Below are positions 1 to 5,222 of a stretch of DNA of 5,222 nt, piece by piece; position 1 is the stretch's first letter, and every line of letters starts with the position of its first letter. Location of the stretch: contig DNMA01000180.1 in assembly GCA_003489505.1 (NCBI GenBank), positions 1 to 5,222 on the forward strand, written 5' to 3'. Source of the stretch: Legionellales bacterium. GTDB lineage: Bacteria > Pseudomonadota > Gammaproteobacteria > Legionellales > Legionellaceae. Position numbers and translations under genes: made by a program. The notes beneath the pieces are model-generated. The model worked only from the letters and a program-made list of their open reading frames with translations, ran no database searches and was not told the origin of the DNA.

Positions 1-1063
1 CGAGTTTGAATGGTTTGATACTGTTTTTGTAATTTGCCGCTTTCTTGAATCTGATGTTCATGCTCTGCAGCAGAGCTTTTCTTCAATTCCGTATTTAACT
101 CGACTAAAATATTCTCTGGGATCTTCATCCCTTTTAATACATCCTCTATTTGGGTCAATATTTTTTCCTCACTCAAATGATAGCAGTAAGAACAATCACC
201 TTTGGTTTTTGTGGGGCGCATATAAACATATTTTTCTTTCTTTAGTTCAGGACTGTAGCCACACCCGCAATGTTGGCATTTTAATAGTCCTTTTAAAACA
301 AAAGGCTTTGCCGTTCGTTTAGATTTACTTTTTCTTTTACCTTTTCGTATCTGTTGGCACTCATCAAATAATTCTTTAGAGATCAGTGTAGGATGAATAT
401 GTTTGTATAACATGCCGTTGTATTGCATGTAACCATAATAAAACGGATTTTGGAGAATTTTCTCAACCTGACTTTTTGATATTTTACAACCTTTTTTACT
501 TCTCAATCCTTCCTCGGTGATTCGCAACCGTATATCATTCATGGAGTACAAACCTGTGGCATACTCTTCAAACATCTTTTTAACCAAACTACCTCGCACG
601 GGATCAATAGTAACCTCAACTTTTTCCTAGCACTTCGTTTCACATTATCTGAAATTTTATTCCGGTAATCATTGGCAAGCAGTACATCAAGATTTTTTCT
701 AAATTTATCGGAGCTATCCATATCTTTATGCTCAATAAATTTAGTTTTCGCGTAATGAATCTCAAGCCGACCTTGATTAATCAGCCGCAGTAAATCGATA
801 TATTGCTCATCAAAATCTCGCTGTAATCGGTCAACGCAATAACATAAAATGATAATTTTATCTTTTTGAGCTTTAACGAAATTTACCATTTTGGAAAATT
901 CAGGCCTTCCTGTTGCTGTAGAGCTTTCAACAACTCTAAATTGCTCAGCCACGGTGAAATTTTTATCAATGGCGTACTTAAAACAACTTTGAATTTGCGC
1001 ATCCAACGAATGTCCATCTTCCTGCTCTTTTGATGACACTCGTGCTAAAATTACAGCTTTCAT
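1..1063 (-). pseudogene. Large serine recombinase, frameshifted with linker deletion, 3' end beyond window
   Basis: Site-specific DNA recombinase of the large serine (resolvase/invertase) family, which moves or inverts mobile DNA. From ATG at 1063 the first frame gives an N-terminal catalytic domain: ARVSS with nucleophile Ser10, GHSLDAQ at 17-23, DRLQR at 78-82, and a helix ending SDNVKRSARKK at about residue 149. That frame then runs into nonsense and stops at 539. The continuation lies in the -1 frame from about 620 down to base 1 without a stop. It begins VEVTIDPVRGSLVKKMFEEY, followed by the recombinase domain (SQVEKILQNPFYYGYM, LISKELFDECQQ) and a zinc-ribbon start (LKCQHCGCGY). The linker expected between these parts in this family (about 20-25 residues, usually containing a G-x-APxGY-type motif) is absent, so deletion plus frameshift is likelier than one lost base. 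A weak AAGAG lies upstream of the start. The C-terminal end is outside the window. Family call is firm; inactivity is inferred. Confidence 0.88.
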
Positions 1064-1113
1064 GATTCATTAACTCTTTAGACTGCTTTATAAATAATCA
1101 ACTAAAACCGTGG

Positions 1114-1500
1114 CTACTCTAATTCAAAACTCTTTAAAATCCCAGCTATTTCGTGCTCAGGGCTTGTGCCATAGCACGAAATAATAACCCCTTGGTTTTT
1201 TTCATGACCTAAATTTTGAGACAAATTGGAAACTAACAAAGGTGACCGATCACTGCGCATCATTTTTCTTGTGAGGGTATGCCTAAACAAATGTGGTTTG
1301 TGATACGGTAGGTCGTTGTTTTCAAATGCTTGCTTGAAAATACTTCGAATGGTGGTTTGAGATTTGATAAACTCTCTTTCCAAAACCAAGAACGGCAGAC
1401 CCTCATGAGTAAAACTGGGAATAATTCTTGGAAACAGGGGGCACTTATCTGTGAAGCCTTGGCCTTTAAGAAACTCAATAAAGTTCTTTAATTGAATCGG
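1114..1500 (-). pseudogene. Tyrosine recombinase/phage integrase, C-terminal remnant lacking its 5' part
   Basis: Remnant of a tyrosine-type site-specific recombinase. The open frame runs from 1500, directly after an in-frame TGA at 1503-1501, to a TAG at 1116-1114. It encodes about 128 residues, beginning PIQLKNFIEFLKGQG, then CPLFPRI, LEREFIKS, TIRSIFKQAFE and the catalytic C-terminal half. Visible active-site elements are the H-x-x-R box in PHLFRHTL (1305-1282), the later His in SQNLGHE and the Tyr in SCYGTSPEHE. The first catalytic Arg, the beta-strand Lys and the whole core-binding domain are missing. The first internal ATG (1389) is not a credible native start, because the same frame reads family-like sequence upstream of it. 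Its terminus is only 50 bases from the start of the serine recombinase on the same strand. It is presumably non-functional and marks an old integration or an element boundary. It is not known whether the break at about 1500 came from deletion or recombination. Confidence 0.82.
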
Positions 1501-1578
1501 TCAAATTTGACATGGCTCATACAATTTTTAAAGGTATAAGCACACGATAATGGATTTTTTGATTAAAATATAACCAAC

Positions 1579-1607
1579 CACTAGAGATGGATTGATCACC
1601 TCTAGTG
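1579..1607 (-). terminator. Hairpin 14 bases after the abiEii stop, probable transcription terminator
   Basis: Inverted repeat with arms at 1579-1589 and 1597-1607 and a 7-base loop. Eight outer base pairs are perfect (CACTAGAG with CTCTAGTG). Read as minus-strand RNA, the one non-identical position becomes a G-U wobble, giving an 11-bp stem; as plus-strand RNA it would be an A-C mismatch. This favours function in the minus-strand transcript, 13 bases past the toxin stop codon. The tract after the stem is GTTGGTTATATTTT, only moderately U-rich, so termination may be weak. An operator or attachment-site arm is the alternative reading. Confidence 0.55.
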
Positions 1608-1620
1608 ATGATACATTTAT

Positions 1621-2478
1621 TTAACGAGTGAGTTGATCGATGAACGTGTTTTTAATCGCTTCTACAGCATCAGATAGACTCCATCCTTCTGTTGCTATAG
1701 TTTGTCCTTGTTCCGTAAGTAACCCTATTGCGCGCGAATGGTTATTTTTCAATCTGGGCGCAAGTAACGGTTCAATATCATCAAGAAACATAGCATCTTG
1801 TAGTTTTAAACTTAAATTATTAGCGAATAATTTTTTTGTGATTGTTTTATTGCTACGTGCCATATACTCCATAAAAACAGCGACTGTTTTTGTAGCGTCA
1901 AATTTTTTTTCTTGGATAGCCAACCACAAATCGAATGCATCACGTCCTTTCTTACGCTCATATAAAGCACGCAATTTAGTCGCCAATAGTTCTTCAAGTT
2001 GAAAAGTGCTCACCTTTGTTTCTTGAGAAAACCAAGGTGACTGAACAGAAAACGGTACTTTGAGACGATCTAAAACAGCGAAACTTTCGTGAATATTGAT
2101 TTCAATTTTAATTTTTTGCTTGATGGCCGCTGAAACCTCTGGAGAAAAATAAAAGAGTAATTTAAAGCTTTGTCCGGTTTGTCACGTTTTTGGTTGTCCC
2201 AACCATGGTTCTAGGCAATCACGTAACACATCAATGATTTCTTTAATACCTCCTTTTGCGGTTCTCACTAAGTCGATGTCCTCGCTGTAACGCGCGGCAG
2301 GAGTGAAAAATAATTTGTGTAATGCAGTGCCACCACGAAATGCGAGTTGCTCAGATAAAAAAGGATTGGAAAAAATCTCAACAATCGTTCGTGACAAAAT
2401 TAAATCCTGTTCTACTTGCATGTCATCAGGCCAGGGTGCCACTTGTCGCCATTGTGTAATATAGGCAATAGGAATCAT
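1621..2478 (-). pseudogene. abiEii: AbiEii-type nucleotidyltransferase toxin (type IV TA / abortive infection), interrupted by an in-frame TGA
   Basis: Toxin half of an AbiE abortive-infection/toxin-antitoxin pair; the family has a DNA-polymerase-beta-like nucleotidyltransferase fold (DUF1814). The reading frame is continuous over 285 codons except for one TGA at 2184-2182 (codon 99). Before the stop: FRGGTALHKLFF (47-58; G-G-T motif) and RYSEDIDLV (63-71), carrying the D-x-D metal-binding pair D67/D69. After it in the same frame: FKLLFYFSPEVSAAIK, KIKIEINIHESF (122-133), SPWFS (147-151), then ELLATKLRALYERKKGRDAF with DLW following (163-185). All of this is typical AbiEii sequence, so the break is a nonsense mutation, not two genes. 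The start ATG overlaps the antitoxin stop as ATGA, with GGAG eight bases upstream (2490-2487) inside the antitoxin gene, which predicts translational coupling. Normal termination gives a 98-residue product lacking the later motifs, presumably inactive. A sequencing error cannot be excluded. Confidence 0.9.
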
Positions 2479-3260
2479 TCATCAATCTCCAAACTTGTGT
2501 TTACAATCACATGCCACTTTTTATTGCGCTCAATAGGCTCGTAGGGCGCATACGATACTAGACGGACCCAATGCAATGTTTTGCCTTCAAGCGCATTAAA
2601 TAACGCATTAGCCAGTGTTTCTTGACCAAAATAATCAAGCAACCACCCCAATCGCTGCAAGCCAAATAATTTCATATGATATTGTGTCAAGGCGGCTAAT
2701 TTTTTTTCATCGAATGATTCGATTAAATCAGAAAATATCGTCGCCACGTTATTCATTCCAGCAGCATGCTCTGGGTTGCTCACAAGATCAAATGCCAGTA
2801 GTTCTGGACTGGCCACCTGGATCGTTCCCGCCAACGTATTAAATTGTCTTGTGAGGTGGGTATCGATTTGCTTTTTGCCTATAAATTCAATATGTACACG
2901 ACCACAATGAATGGATGGGCGATTTTTGAGGGTGACAACCTGAAATCGCTGAGGCTTTTGATGCGCAGCGCCATAATATTGAGCAGCGCTCAAGAACCCT
3001 ACGTAATAAGGCAATCCCCAATAGCGCATCAAATCTGAAATAAACATCTCTGCGGGCAGGCAACCATAAGCTTGATATTCAGGTGGAACGATTAAGTAAA
3101 AGCCTCTAGCAGGGCTTACAAGCCATTTGTCTTTTTTCAAACGATGTAACGCGTTAAGACAAGAGACTTTTTTCAAACCAAGCGCATTTTCTGCTTCTGA
3201 TACAGTGAAAGAAAAACGGCCTTGTGCTCGTAGTTCATTGATAAAATTAAGTGCTTTCAT
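2475..3260 (-). CDS. abiEi: AbiEi-type antitoxin / winged-helix transcriptional repressor
   Basis: Antitoxin and autorepressor of the AbiE pair. I chose ATG 3260 (261 residues) over the in-frame ATG at 3296. The 3260 start has AGGA six bases upstream (3270-3267), and its product MKALNFINELRAQGRFSFT begins the way this family usually does; the extra 12 residues from 3296 are hydrophobic and unlike the family. Residues about 6-58 form the winged helix-turn-helix (FTVSEAENALGLKKVSCLNA, ALHRLKKDKWLV, then the wing SPARGFYLIVPPEY). The rest is the AbiEi C-terminal region, including YYVGFLSAAQYYGAAHQKPQ, PSIHCGRVHIEFI and VASPELLAFDLV. Characterised AbiEi proteins bind inverted repeats in their own promoter and neutralise AbiEii; a small inverted repeat lies just upstream here (3286-3310). 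The TGA stop overlaps the toxin ATG. This is the only gene in the window I see as intact, so it may persist as a repressor without a working toxin. Confidence 0.9.
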   Translation of the reverse strand: MKALNFINELRAQGRFSFTVSEAENALGLKKVSCLNALHRLKKDKWLVSPARGFYLIVPPEYQAYGCLPAEMFISDLMRYWGLPYYVGFLSAAQYYGAAHQKPQRFQVVTLKNRPSIHCGRVHIEFIGKKQIDTHLTRQFNTLAGTIQVASPELLAFDLVSNPEHAAGMNNVATIFSDLIESFDEKKLAALTQYHMKLFGLQRLGWLLDYFGQETLANALFNALEGKTLHWVRLVSYAPYEPIERNKKWHVIVNTSLEIDE

Positions 3261-3285
3261 CAGCAATCCTGTGTTTATACTCTTA

Positions 3286-3310
3286 TAATATATCATATTT
3301 CGTTATATTA
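3286..3310 (-). promoter_or_regulatory. AT-rich inverted repeat upstream of abiEi, candidate promoter/operator
   Basis: Arms TAATATA (3286-3292) and TATATTA (3304-3310) are perfect 7-base inverted repeats separated by 11 bases. They sit 26-50 bases upstream of the antitoxin start at 3260. On the minus strand the proximal arm contains TATATT/TATTAT, possible -10 hexamers, but I see no convincing -35. AbiEi antitoxins are known to autoregulate through inverted repeats at this kind of position. Because the arms are pure A/T, chance occurrence is quite possible. Confidence 0.35.
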
Positions 3311-3334
3311 CATGACTATTAACACAGATATTAT

Positions 3335-3637
3335 TTATTCGATGGCTAATTCAGATTTATTATTAAACGCGCTATATGCCTCATTGCACCATCTATAAAA
3401 TGTAGGGCTAGTCCAATCACGACCATCAACAAGGTAGTTTTTATAGGGTTGAAATGAATCTAGTGACTGTGGAAATTCGTCAACTATCCTATTTGCTACT
3501 ATCTGGCATAATTGCAAAGCAGAAGGATATGTGTTTTTGTTGAGCTCTTCCTTGCAAAGAGCCTGAACTTGCGTTTTTAATGGTTTATAACGCTGGTATG
3601 AATTTGCCCCACCTTTACGTTTTTCACTGGTATAACG
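3335..3637 (-). pseudogene. Severed C-terminal module of the upstream defence-like gene (-1 frame)
   Basis: Open frame of 100 codons from 3637 (after TGA 3640-3638) to a TAA at 3337-3335, overlapping the last 61 bases of the 517-codon gene in its -1 frame. It reads RYTSEKRKGGANSYQRYKPL, then KTQVQALCKEEL, YPSALQLCQIVANRIVDEF and TSPTFYRWCNEAYSAFN. There is no ATG or GTG in frame; the first near-canonical start is TTG at 3517, well inside the frame and without a ribosome site, so independent translation is unlikely. Adding one A to the A5 tract at 3624-3620 changes GTG AAA AAC GTA into GTG AAA AAA CGT, fusing the upstream PVK to KRKGGANS. I infer that this is the natural C-terminus of the upstream protein. 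It is a small basic, probably helical module; the ending TFYRWCNEAY suggests a DNA-binding helix-turn-helix, but I do not recognise the family. Confidence 0.6.
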
Positions 3638-5130
3638 TCATCTTCAAACAGCATATCTTCAAATTGTATAAAATCTAAATTATCATCGGGCAACTCGAAT
3701 AATTCTTCAGCCTTTTCTTGGCTCCTGTGAGTGACATCAATCTCAAAAATTTTGCATATCGGATTTTCAATGATCTTGGTTTCTCTGAGTTGATTGGCTT
3801 GCACATCCTCAAAATTCATAATTAAACAAACATGTTTTTCATTATTTAAATGTCGATATTTTTCTAATATAGCCGTATAACCTTTCACAAGACTGGGATT
3901 ATTTGCATGTTTAATATGAAGCACAAAACGATTGTCATTGGAGATACTAAACTCCAGATTGAGTTGTTTTTCATCTCGCAAGAGATTAATGGTAATGTTG
4001 CTATTCTGTGAGGTTAACCATGTATTACAAACGGTAAAAAATAACATCTGCGAATAATAAACTCTGACATGCCTATATGTTGACTGGTGCCTCGTCCAGA
4101 ATGTCCGCCAGACATCTTTATTTTCTATGAGATCCTTGAAGTGATGAATAATAGATGTGATAGCAAGCGTTAATGAGTCAAGGCTATTAGGACACTCCCT
4201 CGTTTCCTTTGATAATTCAAGGTTAATGAAATGCTGGCTGTTCTCAAGCCATTTATACAAGCCTTCATAGTCTTTTTCCAAATCATAATGTTCAAAACTA
4301 TAATCTTTTAATGCTTTAAGCGTTTCAATAAAAAATAGTTTATTGGTCTTAAGCTCTTTGAGTAACGCCTCTTTTCTGGCTGCTTTCGTAGTTTCAAGCC
4401 ATATGTAGCCTATATCGCGATTAACAACATGTCGTAGTCTTTCATTATGCTCTGCCAACTCATAAACCACGGAATCAATCCTGTCTGCAACGGGAAGATT
4501 CGATAAAATATCTTTTGGGAGCAACTTAATTGGTTGTTTGGAAAATGGATTTTGCAGTAGGTTATAGCGATTGTTATGTTTCGTAGTATGGATAATATTG
4601 CCTGCTATGCCAACCTTGGTCATAATATCCACAGTATAACGACAAATATCTTCATCAATAATATTTTGCACCATATCACTAATCCGATCACCTGCAATAC
4701 CTTCTTCGAGGAGAGGCAATAATAAGAATATCTCCGGATCACCTTGCGCCAAATCGACGATTTCTTTCGCGCTTTGAAAGATTTTATCGTTAAACTCAAT
4801 ACCTGAACCTCGGCCTTCTGTATTACCGGAACTGTAGCCAATACAGGTGGACTGATACTCAGGAAAATTCACCATTTTTTGAGCAATTCGCCAACATTTA
4901 TCTCCCGTCTGAGTAGATTTTTTTAGCAAAAGAAGAAGACCCACAAAAAACGTTTTATAAGTTTGATGAGAGTTTTTGATGATTTCACTTGCGCTATTTT
5001 TTAATAACAAAGGCTCAACAAAAACCTTTGTATCAAAATTCAATATAGGATCAAATACACCTAACTCATTGAGTGTCGCTTTATCAATATTAAAATAGTC
5101 TGAAAAATGTATCGGTTCTTTAGGATTCAT
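3577..5130 (-). CDS. Uncharacterised defence-island-type protein with degenerate PD-(D/E)xK-like core, 3' frameshifted
   Basis: Protein of 517 residues from ATG 5130; an in-frame TAA 33 bases upstream (5166-5164) rules out a long extension. It has no signal peptide; the Leu-rich stretch FFVGLLLLLKK (61-71) is too short for a clear membrane helix. Landmarks: HFSDYFNIDK (8-17), VFVEPLLLKNS (36-46), GRGSGIEF (106-113), GIAGDRISDMVQNIIDEDIC (144-163), LLPKDILSNLPVADR (203-217), WLETTKAARKEALLKEL (244-260), and NLEFSI...RFVLHIKHANN (391-411) then LVKGYTAILEKY (414-425). From memory this order matches uncharacterised proteins found among defence genes, whose C-terminal part reads D-F...V-E-x-K-x-x-x-N and looks like a PD-(D/E)xK nuclease. 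Here the acidic positions appear as Glu393 and His405, with Lys407 kept, so catalysis is doubtful. The last 14 residues are probably frameshift nonsense; the true C-terminus is the -1 frame module at 3637-3335. Function unknown; family and nuclease assignments are inference. Confidence 0.68.
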   Translation of the reverse strand: MNPKEPIHFSDYFNIDKATLNELGVFDPILNFDTKVFVEPLLLKNSASEIIKNSHQTYKTFFVGLLLLLKKSTQTGDKCWRIAQKMVNFPEYQSTCIGYSSGNTEGRGSGIEFNDKIFQSAKEIVDLAQGDPEIFLLLPLLEEGIAGDRISDMVQNIIDEDICRYTVDIMTKVGIAGNIIHTTKHNNRYNLLQNPFSKQPIKLLPKDILSNLPVADRIDSVVYELAEHNERLRHVVNRDIGYIWLETTKAARKEALLKELKTNKLFFIETLKALKDYSFEHYDLEKDYEGLYKWLENSQHFINLELSKETRECPNSLDSLTLAITSIIHHFKDLIENKDVWRTFWTRHQSTYRHVRVYYSQMLFFTVCNTWLTSQNSNITINLLRDEKQLNLEFSISNDNRFVLHIKHANNPSLVKGYTAILEKYRHLNNEKHVCLIMNFEDVQANQLRETKIIENPICKIFEIDVTHRSQEKAEELFELPDDNLDFIQFEDMLFEDDVIPVKNVKVGQIHTSVINH

Positions 5131-5222
5131 TACATTCTTAGTTGCTTTGTCAGCAGGTGGTTAATTTATTGTTTAATTTAATTTTTTCGTGACCGATAAT
5201 ACGCCAGCTAGATTTTATATCA
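5131..5222 (-). other. AT-rich 5' region of the defence-like gene, no feature identified
   Basis: This stretch should hold the promoter and ribosome site of the 517-codon gene. The only purine-rich element near the start is AAGAA, close to the ATG and weak. There is a run of A/T at 5160-5190 and a less AT-rich patch at about 5190-5212, but I find no -35/-10 pair with good spacing, no repeat and no end of an upstream gene that I can support. Confidence 0.3.

Noticed and set aside
620..626. Programmed -1 frameshift in the serine recombinase
   Set aside because: The site reads G-AAA-AAG rather than the efficient A-AAA-AAG, and a domain linker is missing at the same point, so deletion explains it better.
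1260..1478. Minus-strand 72-codon frame
   Set aside because: Out-of-frame shadow of the tyrosine recombinase remnant.
1640..2002. Plus-strand open frame of 120 codons
   Set aside because: Lies exactly antisense to the AbiEii C-terminal half, which has clear family motifs; its product has no recognisable features.
2182..2184. TGA read as Trp or selenocysteine (alternative code)
   Set aside because: The antitoxin ends at a TGA forming an ATGA overlap with the toxin start, as expected for the standard bacterial code, and I see no sign of a selenocysteine context.
3261..3296. Longer antitoxin start at 3296
   Set aside because: It would run through the candidate -10/operator region, has no clear ribosome site and adds residues unlike the family; the 3260 start has AGGA at good spacing.
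3335..3517. Independent 60-codon gene starting at TTG 3517
   Set aside because: No ribosome site, and the same open frame extends 40 codons upstream with plausible protein sequence, so it is better explained as a severed C-terminus.
4620..4841. Minus-strand 73-codon frame
   Set aside because: Out-of-frame shadow within the 517-codon gene.

Overview
The window is AT-rich (high thirties % G+C by eye), and every gene I can support lies on the minus strand. Base composition and the style of the recombinases suggest a gammaproteobacterium of the Legionella/Coxiella type or another host-associated lineage. That is inference from remembered family resemblance; no marker gene settles the taxon. The content looks like a decaying mobile defence island rather than core chromosome.

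Layout in transcription order (high to low coordinates). (1) 5131-5222: AT-rich 5' region with nothing I can name. (2) 5130-3577: a 517-residue protein of an uncharacterised family that I associate with defence islands. It has a PD-(D/E)xK-like core near its C-terminus in which the usual acidic residue appears to be His. (3) 3637-3335: an open reading frame without its own start, in the -1 frame, that looks like the severed C-terminal module of gene 2. Restoring one A in an A5 tract at 3620-3624 joins them into a protein of about 598 residues. (4) 3260-2475: an intact AbiEi-type antitoxin. (5) 2478-1621: its AbiEii nucleotidyltransferase toxin, overlapping by ATGA and broken by one in-frame TGA at 2184-2182. 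(6) 1607-1579: a hairpin that probably ends the abiE transcript. (7) 1500-1114: the C-terminal part of a tyrosine recombinase whose 5' part is missing. (8) 1063-1: a large serine recombinase, frameshifted and lacking the expected linker after its catalytic domain, running off the window.

As an intact unit this would have been a mobile element: recombinases for movement, a toxin-antitoxin/abortive-infection pair (AbiE) and a second putative defence protein. Only the antitoxin looks undamaged. The toxin, both recombinases and probably the large defence protein each carry a lesion (nonsense codon, 5' truncation, deletion with frameshift, one-base frameshift). I see no tRNA, rRNA, CRISPR array or complete insertion sequence.
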